The notes: generated by a model from the letters alone, not told the origin. DNA of 64,000 nt from Hufsiella arboris (GCF_009834875.1 NZ_WVHT01000004.1:62001-126000), one strand, 5' to 3'. Counted from the first letter of the stretch, positions 34,114-44,080 are shown. A program made the numbers and translations.

Positions 34114-35298
34114 ATGTTCAAGCATTTATTTAAACTCATCTGGAACAAGAAGAAACAAAATTCTTTATTGATCGCCGAAATCCTGCTTTCCTTTATGGTG
34201 ATGTTCGCCGTGTTTACTTTTGGGGTGAATTCTTACCGCAACTACGTAACACCGATGGGGATCGATTACGAACATGTATGGGTTATTAATTATAACAACT
34301 CATTAAAAACGACGAGTTCCGATTCACTGGCCCTGTTCTATGAGAGCCTGTTAAGGAATATAAAGAGTATGCCCAAAGTAATTGATGCGGGTTATTCAAG
34401 CAACAATGTACCTTTCTCCTCTTCACATTCAAGCAGCGGTATTAAATATGATGGTGAAGAATTTGACCGTGTAAATCAATTCACCGTCGATGATAATTAC
34501 ACCAATACTTTAGGTGCCAAAATGATTGAAGGCAGATGGTACAATAAGGAAGATAAGGCGGGCAAGCAAAGACTTACCGTAATCAATAATTCATTAAAAG
34601 AAAAGCTGTTTGGCAATACCACCGCGCTTGGAAAATATCTAACCTATGGTGATGACAAAGCAAAGATCAAAATCATTGGCGTTGTAAACGATATCAAATT
34701 TGACGGTGACTACCAGGTTGCGGGGCCTTCAATGTATGGCCGGGCCGATACCTCTGCCTATCACTGGCTGTCGCGGATACTGGTTAAGGTAAGCCCGGAT
34801 GCAGATGCCGCCTTTGAAGGGCGGTTATATAAAATGATGGCCAATACCTTAAAAAATTCGAACATAGAGATAGAGCACCTGGACAACAAATTAACAGCTT
34901 ACAACAAATTCACTCTTGTACCGCTCATCATTCTCTCCATAGTTGCCGCGTTCCTGATCATCAATGTAGCGCTGGGAATATTCGGCGTGCTATGGTACAA
35001 CATTAATAAGAGACGGGGCGAAATCGGCCTGCGGAGGGCGATCGGTGCAAGCGGCAGTTCGGTATCATCCCAGTTAGTCACCGAAGCGCTAATACTTACT
35101 ACATTATCGATCATTGCCGGGACATTTTTTGCCGTTCAGTTTCCGTTGCTCAATGTGTTTGATCTCCCTGCAGGCGTTTATTTAACGGCCATCGGTCTTG
35201 CGATCGGTTTTATTTACCTGGTTGTTATTGCATGCTCTTTATACCCGGGCAATCAAGCCGCAGCGATTTACCCGGCTGTTGCTCTACATGAAGAATAA
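34114..35298 (+). CDS. MacB-like ABC permease, second subunit
   Basis: 394 residues, the same architecture as the preceding gene: N-terminal TM (about 17-38), a periplasmic domain and three C-terminal TM with the FtsX loop KRRGEIGLRRAIGASGSSV. Sequence identity between the two permeases is low outside this loop, so they are distinct subunits rather than a recent duplication. It is 27 bp downstream of the first permease and 21 bp upstream of the regulator gene. Confidence 0.88.
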   Translation: MFKHLFKLIWNKKKQNSLLIAEILLSFMVMFAVFTFGVNSYRNYVTPMGIDYEHVWVINYNNSLKTTSSDSLALFYESLLRNIKSMPKVIDAGYSSNNVPFSSSHSSSGIKYDGEEFDRVNQFTVDDNYTNTLGAKMIEGRWYNKEDKAGKQRLTVINNSLKEKLFGNTTALGKYLTYGDDKAKIKIIGVVNDIKFDGDYQVAGPSMYGRADTSAYHWLSRILVKVSPDADAAFEGRLYKMMANTLKNSNIEIEHLDNKLTAYNKFTLVPLIILSIVAAFLIINVALGIFGVLWYNINKRRGEIGLRRAIGASGSSVSSQLVTEALILTTLSIIAGTFFAVQFPLLNVFDLPAGVYLTAIGLAIGFIYLVVIACSLYPGNQAAAIYPAVALHEE

Positions 35299-35319
35299 TT
35301 ACGACCTTAAGGCCCTGTT

Positions 35320-36693
35320 ATGATACTGATCATTGATGATGATATCGCCGTTCGTACCTCCCTGTATTTATTGCTAAAAAGCGAGAAGTATGAGGTTACT
35401 GGCTCTTCGACACCTGCAGATGCTTTATCGATTATTAAAAAAGAAAAACTGCAGCTCATTATCCTGGATCTTAACTTCTCGCTAGATACTTCCGGCGATG
35501 AAGGCCTGCAGCTTCTCGGCCAGATTAAACAGCTGAATCCCGCTGTGCCGGTAATCCTGATAACCGGATGGGGAAGCATCGAACTCGCTGTAAAGGGTAT
35601 GAAAATGGGTGCGAATGACTTTATAAACAAGCCCTGGGACAACCAGTATTTTCTGCAATCCGTCAAAACATTTTTAGATCTCGAGAAACAGACTACACAG
35701 CGGCTTACACGTAAACAATTAGACAGTCAGTATAACTTTCAGCAGATCGTTGGCCAGGACCCCAAATTACTGGATATCCTGGAAACCATCGGCCGCGTGG
35801 CCGGAACAGATGCTTCTGTGCTCATCATGGGTGAAAGCGGAACGGGTAAAGAACTGATTGCAGAAGCCATTCACCAAAACAGCAGCCGCAGGAACAAGCC
35901 TTTTGTAAAAGTGAATCTTGGCGGCATCTCCACTTCCTTATTCGAAAGTGAGATGTTCGGCCATATTCGCGGAGCTTTTACCGACGCGCGTTTTGACCGG
36001 ATGGGAAGATTTGAAATGGCAAATAAAGGGACCATCTTTTTAGATGAGATCGGCGACCTGGATGCCGGAAGCCAAGTAAAACTGTTAAGGGTTCTACAGG
36101 ACCGCACTTACGAAGTACTCGGCAGCAGCCGGACAAAAACAGTCGACCTGCGTGTGGTATGTGCTACCAATAAAAACCTGAATGATATGGTTACGCTTAA
36201 AAGTTTCAGGGAAGACCTGCTGTATCGGATTAATCTCATTACTATTTATTTGCCAGCATTACGTGAACGGCCCGGAGACATTCCTTTGCTGGTTAATTAC
36301 TTTATCAGCAATTTAAAAGAGATTTATAACCGTCCTGAGTTATCCGTTAGCCATGCGGCTTTGAAATGGCTGCAGCAATTACCCCTGCCGGGCAATATCC
36401 GCCAACTGAAAAACCTGGTAGAGCGAACTGTACTGGTAAGTAAAAAAGACAAGTTTGAAATTGAAGATATAAGGGCTCAGCTCGACGCGACGCCGGCAAA
36501 AAAAGATAACAAGCAATTACCCGGCGTCGGTTCCTATACATTAGACGAGCTTGAAGCAGACATGATCAGGAAGGCGATGGATTATCACAAAAACCGGGTG
36601 GCGAAAGCTGCGCAGTCATTAGGTATTACGCGCAGTTCCCTGTATCGCAGGCTGGACAAATACCAAATACCTTACGATGAAACTGAGGACTAA
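35320..36693 (+). CDS. Sigma-54-dependent response regulator, NtrC family
   Basis: 457 residues. Receiver domain with acidic pocket D6-D8, phospho-acceptor D50, T82 and K104. AAA+ domain (about 140-375) with Walker A GESGTGKE (171-178), the sigma-54 contact loop GAFTDA (218-223, usual GAFTGA) and Walker B in GTIFLDEIGDLD. C-terminal Fis-type HTH (MDYHKNRVAKAAQSLGITRSSLYRRLDK). It is expected to activate the sigma-54 promoter at 29395 from the dyads at 29309-29344, so the operon would be positively autoregulated. The last 17 nt overlap the kinase gene. Confidence 0.93.
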   Translation: MILIIDDDIAVRTSLYLLLKSEKYEVTGSSTPADALSIIKKEKLQLIILDLNFSLDTSGDEGLQLLGQIKQLNPAVPVILITGWGSIELAVKGMKMGANDFINKPWDNQYFLQSVKTFLDLEKQTTQRLTRKQLDSQYNFQQIVGQDPKLLDILETIGRVAGTDASVLIMGESGTGKELIAEAIHQNSSRRNKPFVKVNLGGISTSLFESEMFGHIRGAFTDARFDRMGRFEMANKGTIFLDEIGDLDAGSQVKLLRVLQDRTYEVLGSSRTKTVDLRVVCATNKNLNDMVTLKSFREDLLYRINLITIYLPALRERPGDIPLLVNYFISNLKEIYNRPELSVSHAALKWLQQLPLPGNIRQLKNLVERTVLVSKKDKFEIEDIRAQLDATPAKKDNKQLPGVGSYTLDELEADMIRKAMDYHKNRVAKAAQSLGITRSSLYRRLDKYQIPYDETED

Positions 36694-37975
36694 ATACCTC
36701 CTTTTCGTATTTATTCTGCACCTGGTTGCCCTTGTGCTCTCTTACTTTATTTTTGAGGAAAACAAGATCCTATTCCTGGTAGCGGAGGCTTTCATCGTCA
36801 TTTCGGTCGTGATCTCCTGGAGCTTATACAGGCAGTTGATACAGCCGCTTAAGTCGTTAATGACCGGTGTTGAAGCCATCCGTGACCGTGATTTTAACAT
36901 CAAGTTTTCGCCGACAGGAAAATACGAAGTTGATCAGTTGATCGAAGTGTATAACCAGATGATCGATCAGCTGCGTATTGAACGGACACTGCAGGAACAA
37001 CAACATTTTTTCCTGGAGAAGCTAATTCAAACATCACCTACCGGAATCGTTATCCTGGACTATGACGATGTGGTTCAGCAAGTAAATCCAAGAGCTTTGG
37101 AAATCCTGGAAATTGACGAAAAGCAATTGATCAATTACCCGGTTAATTATCATCAAAATGAATTATTGACCCAAATAGTAACGTTAAAATCCGGTGATTC
37201 CCGCACTGTTAAGTATAAAGGCGCCCTGGTATATAAGTTACAAAAGTCGCATTTTATCGACAGGGGCTTTTCACGTCATTTTATATTAATTGAAGACCTT
37301 ACGGCCGAGATTCTTTCTGCTGAAAAGAATACATATGGAAAAGTGATTCGTATGATGGCACATGAGGTTAACAATACCATCGGCCCGGTTAATTCTATCA
37401 TTCAATCAGCAATCGCTACCAACTCCATATGGAATGAAAATAATGAATTGCTGAAAGGAGCGCTCCACGTGGCTTTGGATCGGAATCAAAACCTCAACCT
37501 GTTCATCCGCAACTTTGCCGACCTTGTTAAATTGCCGAAACCCAATAAAAGACATCTTGAACTGCAGTCGTTAATCAAAACCGTGGTTCAGCTGATGGGT
37601 ATTAAAGCCGAAGAAAAAAATATTAAACTGGTCAACGAGTTACCAGAATCAGCAATTATTATTTCGGCCGACGAGCAACAGGTGGAGCAGGCATTCATCA
37701 ACATCGTTAAAAATGCCATTGAAGCTATCGAATTTAGCGGAACTGTAACATTCAGTATAGAACTTGAAAGCCGGCAGCTAAAGATCACAGACACAGGTAC
37801 CGGTATTACTCCTGCGCAAAGCGAATACCTGTTCACTCCTTTTTACAGCACTAAAACTGACGGCAAAGGAATAGGACTTATCCTGGTCAGAGAAATTTTA
37901 GTTAATCACGGATTTGAGTTTTCGTTAAAAACACTTCGTCCGGGTTGTACAGTTTTTATGGTGAAATTTAACTGA
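36677..37975 (+). CDS. NtrB-like sensor histidine kinase
   Basis: 432 residues. Two N-terminal TM segments (about 7-25 and 31-50) with almost no periplasmic loop, a HAMP domain (about 51-103), a PAS domain (about 110-215), then the H-box with phospho-acceptor H229 in MMAHEVNNTIGPVNS, and an HATPase domain with N-box (FINIVKNAIEAI), G1 (ITDTGTG) and G2 (GKGIGL). Lacking a periplasmic sensor, it probably senses a membrane or cytoplasmic signal. It partners with the overlapping NtrC-type regulator. Confidence 0.92.
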   Translation: MKLRTKYLLFVFILHLVALVLSYFIFEENKILFLVAEAFIVISVVISWSLYRQLIQPLKSLMTGVEAIRDRDFNIKFSPTGKYEVDQLIEVYNQMIDQLRIERTLQEQQHFFLEKLIQTSPTGIVILDYDDVVQQVNPRALEILEIDEKQLINYPVNYHQNELLTQIVTLKSGDSRTVKYKGALVYKLQKSHFIDRGFSRHFILIEDLTAEILSAEKNTYGKVIRMMAHEVNNTIGPVNSIIQSAIATNSIWNENNELLKGALHVALDRNQNLNLFIRNFADLVKLPKPNKRHLELQSLIKTVVQLMGIKAEEKNIKLVNELPESAIIISADEQQVEQAFINIVKNAIEAIEFSGTVTFSIELESRQLKITDTGTGITPAQSEYLFTPFYSTKTDGKGIGLILVREILVNHGFEFSLKTLRPGCTVFMVKFN

Positions 37976-37984
37976 GGCATCTTT

Positions 37985-38018
37985 ATTCAAATAGCCGGTA
38001 TTAGCCAGCTATTTGAAT
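37985..38018. terminator. Bidirectional terminator between convergent efflux operons
   Basis: Perfect 11-bp inverted repeat ATTCAAATAGC/GCTATTTGAAT (37985-37995 and 38008-38018), 12-nt loop, between the kinase gene (ends 37975) and the leftward outer-membrane factor (ends 38042). No long U tract on either strand. Confidence 0.5.
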
Positions 38019-38041
38019 TCATATCATATATCATTTCGCTG

Positions 38042-39475
38042 TTAATTCCACCCGCCGCCTAAAGCCTGATAAATATTAACCATCGCGTTCATTTGCGCTT
38101 TCTTTGTATCAATTAAATCCAATTTAGCTTCCAGAGCATCGCGCTGTGTCAGCAATACTTCAAGATAATCGGCACGAGCTGAACGGAAGAGGTCGTTTGA
38201 AATATCAATAGATTGTGTTAGGGCATTCACTTGTCTCGACTTCAGATCATAACTGTTTTGCAGATTACTAATACTCGACATCTGGTTGGCTACTTCCACA
38301 TAAGCGTTGAGAAGAGTACGTTCGTAATTATAAACTGCCTGCGTTTGCTTGGCGTTCGCACCTGCGTATTCCGCTTTTATCGCTCCGCGATTAACTAAGG
38401 GCGCAGTAATATCAGCGGCTATATTGTACAGGAGAGACTCCGGCAATTTAGCCAGGTAAGTTGGATCAAATGCCTGTAAACCAATTGAGGCGGATAAGCC
38501 TAACGACGGGTAGAATTCAGCCCTGGCCACTTTCACGTCGAGCTTTGCAGCTGTTAGTTCCAGCTCCGCCTGTCTCACGTCAGGACGATTGGTGAGAAGT
38601 TGCGACGGGATACCGGCACTGATACTGCCCGGCATCATATCATTAAAAGTCACCGAACTTCTAACGATCGGCTGCGGATATCTTCCCAACAGAAAATTGA
38701 TTTTATTCTCTGTTTCCGTGATCTTTTGCTGAAGATCATACTGCAGACTTTTCGTATTCAACACTTCTGCTTCAAACTTACGAACTGCGAGCTCAGTGGT
38801 TCTTGCGGCTTGTTTTTGCACTTTTACGATCTCGAGTGCATTATTTTGCAGCTCGATGTTCTTTTTCACAATTTCCATCTGGTTGTCAAGTGCGAGCAAT
38901 TCATAATAAGAGTTAGCGATTTCCGCGATAAGATTTGTTACCACGAAATTCCGGCCTTCTATACTCGCCAGGTAACGGGTTACAGCGGCCTTTTTCGCGT
39001 TATGCAGTTTATGCCATATATCAACTTCCCAATTACCGTACACGCCAAGGAGATAGTCGGGCAGCGGATCGGGCACGGGCTTACCGGAAGTTATTTCTGT
39101 TGAAGCGTCGCCGGCACCCTGGCTGGTATACCGGCCAACCTTCTCAATTCCGGTACTTGCTGTTATTCCAACTGAAGGCAGCAAGCTGCTTTGCCTGAAC
39201 CTGATTTCGCTTTTCGCAATTTCAAGTTCCTGCAATGTAACCTGCAATTCCTGGTTACGCTTTAATCCTGTATCAATCAGGCTAACCAGGTTCGGATCTG
39301 TAAAGAATGATTGCCAGCGGATTTTACCTGTATTGAGCGTATCCGTTGTCGTTCCGTAAGACTGTGGAACCTGTTTATTTTCGGTGACTTGCGTCATGGA
39401 CGGCACTTTACAACCTGTAACCGACAGGCATAGCACGGCCACGCTGGCAAGCCAGTATATTTTGTTTTTAGACAT
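38042..39475 (-). CDS. RND efflux outer-membrane lipoprotein, NodT/OprM type
   Basis: 477 residues. Lipoprotein signal with Cys22 (LSVTGC). Two OEP repeats with hallmark segments PQSYG..W..FFTDPNLVSLIDTGLKRNQELQ near 38-75 and LLTNRPDVRQAELELTAAK in the second half; C-terminal DALEAKLDLIDTKKAQMNAMVNIYQALGGGW. It is the outer-membrane duct of the pump encoded upstream. Its start overlaps the end of the pump gene by 8 bp. Confidence 0.92.
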   Translation of the reverse strand: MSKNKIYWLASVAVLCLSVTGCKVPSMTQVTENKQVPQSYGTTTDTLNTGKIRWQSFFTDPNLVSLIDTGLKRNQELQVTLQELEIAKSEIRFRQSSLLPSVGITASTGIEKVGRYTSQGAGDASTEITSGKPVPDPLPDYLLGVYGNWEVDIWHKLHNAKKAAVTRYLASIEGRNFVVTNLIAEIANSYYELLALDNQMEIVKKNIELQNNALEIVKVQKQAARTTELAVRKFEAEVLNTKSLQYDLQQKITETENKINFLLGRYPQPIVRSSVTFNDMMPGSISAGIPSQLLTNRPDVRQAELELTAAKLDVKVARAEFYPSLGLSASIGLQAFDPTYLAKLPESLLYNIAADITAPLVNRGAIKAEYAGANAKQTQAVYNYERTLLNAYVEVANQMSSISNLQNSYDLKSRQVNALTQSIDISNDLFRSARADYLEVLLTQRDALEAKLDLIDTKKAQMNAMVNIYQALGGGWN

Positions 39476-42400
39476 TGTTTTCTATTTCTTCAGTCAAAGG
39501 TTGTTCTTCTTCTATGTTGATAAGCTGATGTTTTTCGGATATTTTACCGAAGATGTAGTAAAGCCCAGGAATAACAATTACCCCGAACACGGTTCCGAAA
39601 AGCATACCTCCGGCGGCGGCTGATCCGATGGTGCGGTTACCGATAGCGCCGGGGCCAGTTGCAATCATCAACGGAATTAATCCCGCGATAAAGGCAAACG
39701 AGGTCATTAAAATCGGGCGGAACCTGGCTTTCGCGCCATCAAGCGCCGCTTTTAAAACCGTAGCACCATCACGGTGCCGTTGCGTCGCAAACTCAACGAT
39801 AAGCACAGCATTCTTACCGAGCAAACCGATCAGCATCACCATAGCTACCTGTGCGTAAATGTTATTCTCTAAACCAAATATTTTCAGGAACAGGAATGCT
39901 CCGAAAATTCCGGCAGGCAGTGAAAGAATTACAGACAGAGGCAGGATGAAACTTTCGTATTGCGCGGCGAGGATCAGGTAAACGAATCCAAGGCAAATCA
40001 GGAAGATATAAAGCGCCTCATTTCCACGGGAAACCTCATCTTTCGAAATACCTGCCCAATCGATGCCAAAACCACGAGGAAGCGTTTTAGCGGCGACTTC
40101 GTTTACTGCCTGTATGGCAGCGCCACTACTGTAACCTGGCGCGGCGGAACCACTGATCTCGGCCGAGTTATACATATTGTAACGAGTGATTTCCGATAGG
40201 CCATAAACTTTATCCATTGTCATGAAAGCTGAGAACGGAACCATTTCGTCCTTGTCATTCTTCACATAAAGCTTCAGAATATCAGCCGGCATAGCTCGGT
40301 ATTGTGGCAGAGCCTGAACCATCACTTTATACTGACGATCGTATTTAATGAAACTGGTTTCGTAGTTACTTCCGATCAGAGTCGATAAGGTATTCATTGC
40401 ATTGTCGATGGTCACTCCCTTTTGCTGGGCGAGGTCATTATTGATATGCAGCATATACTGAGGGAAACTTGCACTGTAAAAGGTAAACACGGATGAGAGT
40501 TCGGGTCGCTTATTCAGCTCGCGGACGAAATCCCGGGCCACAGTTTCCATGTTTTTGTAATCACCGCTACCGGCTTTATCCAGCAAGCGAAGTTCAAAAC
40601 CGCCGGCTGCTCCGTATCCGGGTACTGCCGGTGGCTGGAAAAATTCGATCGATCCGCCGCCAATATCTTTTGATTTTTCTTCGAGTTCATCAATGATTTC
40701 CTGGGCTGAATGTTTACGTTCATTCCAATCTTTCAGGTTGATCAGACAGGTACCAGAGTTAGAGCCGGTTCCTTCGGTTAAAACTTCATATCCTGCCAGG
40801 GCCGAAACCGATTTTACGCCTTCCACGTGTTCAGCTATTTTTTGCAGCTGCGATGCCACCTCCTGGGTTCGCTCAAGTGTCGATCCCGGAGGCGTTTGAA
40901 TAATCGCGTAAACCATTCCCTGGTCATCATTTGGTATGAAGCCAGATGGAACATTGGAGTTTAAGAACCAAACGCCGGCGCAGAAAGCGATCAGCATTCC
41001 GAACGTTACTACACGGCGGCTCACGACTTTTGTCAGTACAATATGGTACTTACCCGACAACCTGTTAAACGAATTGTTGAACTTGTCGAGGCCCTTGTCG
41101 ATGATTGATTTCTTTTTCGATCCGGTACAGTGGCTTTTCAACATCATCGCACAAAGTGCTGGCGTTAACGTAAGCGCAACTAACCCGGAAAGAATAATCG
41201 CCGTAGCCATGGTTATTGAAAACTGGCGATAAAAAATGCCCACAGGTCCCGACATAAATGCTACCGGGATAAACACCGCGGCCATGAGGAAAGTAATGGC
41301 GATAATTGCACCGCTGATCTCACGCATCGCCCGTTGGGTTGCCCTCAACGGCGACAAATGGTATTTCTCCATATTGGCATGCACCGCTTCAATTACCACG
41401 ATCGCATCATCGACTACCACACCGATGGCCAGTACGAGTGCGAATAAAGTAATCAGGTTAAGAGTGATGCCGAAAAATTGCATAAAAACAAATGTTCCAA
41501 CCAACGATACCGGAACCGCGATAGCGGGAATGACTGTCGAGCGCCAGTCGCCAAGGAAGATAAACACCACCAGACCTACCAGGATGAAAGCTTCTATAAG
41601 CGTATGCACAACCTTTTCCATCGAAGCATCAAGGAATTTTGACACGTCATAGCTAATCTCGTAATCGAGGCCCTTAGGAAAATCGTTCGCCTTGATTTCG
41701 GCCAACTTTGCTTTTACATCAGCAATAACCTGACTGGCATTGCTGCCATAAGATTGCTTCAGCACGATTGCCGCGGAAGGGCGACCATTCAGGTGCGAGT
41801 ACAAATCATACATCGAACTGCTAAAATCGATGTCTGCAACGTCTTTCAACCGCAGCAGTTCGCCGTCGGGGTTAGCACGTAAAACGATGTCGCCGTACTG
41901 TTCCTTCGTGCTGAAGCGCCCCGAATATTTCAAAACATATTCAAATGCTTGTGAGCGCTTACCAGAACTTTCTCCGGTTTTGCCGGGCGACGCTTCGAGA
42001 CTTTGCTCGTCAAGCGCTTTCATCACATCGTCGGCAGAAATTTTATAAGCCAGCATCCTGTCCGGTTTCAACCAGATTCGCATAGCATAATCGCGGTCGC
42101 CTAAAATGTCGGCGAATCCAACGCCGTCAATACGCTTTAATTCAGAAAGAAGATTGATATCCGCATAGTTGTACAGGAAGTTTTCGTTCATTTTCGGATC
42201 CTTACTGTAAAGGTTGATGTACATCAGCATGTTGGATTCTTCACGCGAAATCTTCACACCTTCACGAATGACGAGTGGCGGAAGCTTATTCGTTACCGCG
42301 GCAACACGATTTTGTACGTTAAGCGATGCCTGGTTAGGGTCTGTTCCTAAGTTGAAAATTACCTGGATCGATGCCTCGCCGTCATTACCGGCGTCGGACT

Positions 42401-42635
42401 CCATATACTTCATTCCGGGAACACCGTTAAGCGCCCGCTCAAGAGGGATAACTACCGACTTGATCAAGAGCTCGTTGTTTGCACCAGGATACTCAGCCGT
42501 AATATTCACTTTTGGAGGCGATATCGACGGAAATTGAGTTACCGGTAATTTGGCGATTGACAATACGCCCAGAAATACGATGATCAGTGAAATAACGATC
42601 GAAAGGACGGGCCTTTGTATAAACTTGTTAAACAT
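39468..42635 (-). CDS. RND multidrug efflux pump, HAE1 family
   Basis: 1055 residues from the ATG at 42635 (MFNKFIQRPVLSIVISL); an upstream frame extension has no coding look. Twelve TM segments in the AcrB arrangement, the first right at the N-terminus. The proton-relay motif in TM4 is GVVVDDAIVVIEAV with the paired Asp residues. Other family hallmarks are PGANNELLIKSV, the GSNASQVIADVKAKL region and the C-terminal AILIVEFATQ-like strand (AVLIVEFATQ). It exports hydrophobic or amphipathic compounds using proton motive force. Confidence 0.95.
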   Translation of the reverse strand: MFNKFIQRPVLSIVISLIIVFLGVLSIAKLPVTQFPSISPPKVNITAEYPGANNELLIKSVVIPLERALNGVPGMKYMESDAGNDGEASIQVIFNLGTDPNQASLNVQNRVAAVTNKLPPLVIREGVKISREESNMLMYINLYSKDPKMNENFLYNYADINLLSELKRIDGVGFADILGDRDYAMRIWLKPDRMLAYKISADDVMKALDEQSLEASPGKTGESSGKRSQAFEYVLKYSGRFSTKEQYGDIVLRANPDGELLRLKDVADIDFSSSMYDLYSHLNGRPSAAIVLKQSYGSNASQVIADVKAKLAEIKANDFPKGLDYEISYDVSKFLDASMEKVVHTLIEAFILVGLVVFIFLGDWRSTVIPAIAVPVSLVGTFVFMQFFGITLNLITLFALVLAIGVVVDDAIVVIEAVHANMEKYHLSPLRATQRAMREISGAIIAITFLMAAVFIPVAFMSGPVGIFYRQFSITMATAIILSGLVALTLTPALCAMMLKSHCTGSKKKSIIDKGLDKFNNSFNRLSGKYHIVLTKVVSRRVVTFGMLIAFCAGVWFLNSNVPSGFIPNDDQGMVYAIIQTPPGSTLERTQEVASQLQKIAEHVEGVKSVSALAGYEVLTEGTGSNSGTCLINLKDWNERKHSAQEIIDELEEKSKDIGGGSIEFFQPPAVPGYGAAGGFELRLLDKAGSGDYKNMETVARDFVRELNKRPELSSVFTFYSASFPQYMLHINNDLAQQKGVTIDNAMNTLSTLIGSNYETSFIKYDRQYKVMVQALPQYRAMPADILKLYVKNDKDEMVPFSAFMTMDKVYGLSEITRYNMYNSAEISGSAAPGYSSGAAIQAVNEVAAKTLPRGFGIDWAGISKDEVSRGNEALYIFLICLGFVYLILAAQYESFILPLSVILSLPAGIFGAFLFLKIFGLENNIYAQVAMVMLIGLLGKNAVLIVEFATQRHRDGATVLKAALDGAKARFRPILMTSFAFIAGLIPLMIATGPGAIGNRTIGSAAAGGMLFGTVFGVIVIPGLYYIFGKISEKHQLINIEEEQPLTEEIENNV

Positions 42636-42660
42636 GATATTATTTTTTGAACGTACTACA

Positions 42661-43743
42661 CTATTCAGCTGCAACTCTCAGGTGCCCGATAACATTTTTC
42701 GGATCCTGGAATCTGTACGCGATCTTATCGTCGTCTTTAACTTTTTGTACCCCTTCCAGTAATATTTTGTCGCCGGGATTTAAACCGGATCCTACGATGT
42801 ACAGATCAGGAAGCTCACTGGCGATCGATATTTCACGGGAGCGCACTTTGTTGTTTTTGTCCACAATAAAAACATAGCTCTTATCCTGGATTTCGTACGT
42901 GGCCTTTTGAGGTATCACCAACGCATTTTTAATCGGAACAACCATTTCTATTTTACCTGTTTCACCATTTTTAAGCAGTTGATCGGGATTGGGAAAACGT
43001 GCCCTAAAAGCGATGTTACCAGTTTCGCTGTCGAATTCACTTTCAACAGTTTCTACCTCACCTTTGTATTTTAAAAGATCGCCGTTTGCCATTACCAGGC
43101 TCACCGGTTGTTTTTTCCCTTTGTTAGCCGAATTCTCGTAATTGAGATATTCCGGTTCAGACACATTGAAATAAGCGAACATCTGGTTGTTATCAGAAAG
43201 GTTGGTAAGCAGCTGACCTTCGTCGATCAAACTCCCGAGCTTCATTGGAATACGATCGATGATTCCATCGAAAGGCGCACGGATTTCGGTGAACGAAAGA
43301 TGAACTTTCGCGAGTGATGTTTCCGCTCTTGCCTGTTCCAGCTTGGCTTTAGCTACGGCCAGTTCATTTTTAGAAACTATATTTTTATCTGAAAGCATTT
43401 TTGTATTCTGGAGCTCGATTTCAGATTCTTTGGCTTCAGCCTCAGATTTCTTTACCTCAGCTTCAAAAGCTGTTGGCATGATTCTGAACAGCAACTGCCC
43501 GGCTTTTACGTGCTGGCCCTCATCGACATAAATATTTTGTAAATAGCCTTTTTCCTGTGACCTGATCTCTATATTCCGCACCGATTTGATTTGCGACACA
43601 TACTCTTTAGTAAATGATGTATCAATCTGCAACGGGCTGGTGACCGAGTAATTTGGAATTTCTTCTTTTACTTCTTTTTTTTGATTACAACTTGTACCGT
43701 AGATCAAAGCAGAAACTCCGGCAAGCAAAATAATTCTCTTCAT
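42661..43743 (-). CDS. RND efflux periplasmic adaptor lipoprotein
   Basis: 360 residues. Lipoprotein signal MKRIILLAGVSALIYGTSC with Cys19. AcrA-type layout: lipoyl half EIRSQEKGYLQNIYVDEGQHVKAGQLLFRI, a short coiled coil (about 90-140), second lipoyl half IRAPFDGIIDRIPMKLGSLI, then a beta-barrel and a membrane-proximal domain. First gene of the leftward three-gene pump operon. No regulator gene is adjacent. Confidence 0.93.
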   Translation of the reverse strand: MKRIILLAGVSALIYGTSCNQKKEVKEEIPNYSVTSPLQIDTSFTKEYVSQIKSVRNIEIRSQEKGYLQNIYVDEGQHVKAGQLLFRIMPTAFEAEVKKSEAEAKESEIELQNTKMLSDKNIVSKNELAVAKAKLEQARAETSLAKVHLSFTEIRAPFDGIIDRIPMKLGSLIDEGQLLTNLSDNNQMFAYFNVSEPEYLNYENSANKGKKQPVSLVMANGDLLKYKGEVETVESEFDSETGNIAFRARFPNPDQLLKNGETGKIEMVVPIKNALVIPQKATYEIQDKSYVFIVDKNNKVRSREISIASELPDLYIVGSGLNPGDKILLEGVQKVKDDDKIAYRFQDPKNVIGHLRVAAE

Positions 43744-44080
43744 GGATATTGTGAATTAAAGCGGTTTACGATTAATGAAACTTGGACAGATTGAACATTA
43801 TATCCGGCGAACCCTGTCGCCGGATTACAAAGTGCGACAACTGCCGACCGCTGCTGGCATCTGCATAAAAATGAAACGCAAAGCGCCAAAAATGAAAAAG
43901 TTACTCCTATCATGGGGGCAAAACTCGGGTAGTTTTATGAAGTTTTTGTGAAGCTTGAAGGTGTGCTTCAAAACCGGTACGCCGCCAGATCAGCAGGAAC
44001 GATACCCCGCAGAAATAAGGATCTTTACTGTCTTTTATAAATTTACTAAATTGCTGTATCCACCCCTCAGGTAAAAACAG
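43744..44080. other. Divergent control region between RND operon and alkyltransferase-like gene
   Basis: 337 bp, no gene. A perfect 9-bp inverted repeat ATCCGGCGA-N6-TCGCCGGAT (43802-43825) lies about 60 bp upstream of the leftward adaptor gene and just above a TATAATG-like box on that strand, so it may be an operator for the pump. A weaker hairpin TGAAGC/GCTTCA is at 43949-43970. Confidence 0.45.

Noticed and set aside
39628-42537. Many 60-140-codon frames opposite the RND pump gene
   Set aside because: Antisense shadows of a long GC-biased coding frame; the sense frame has full RND motifs.
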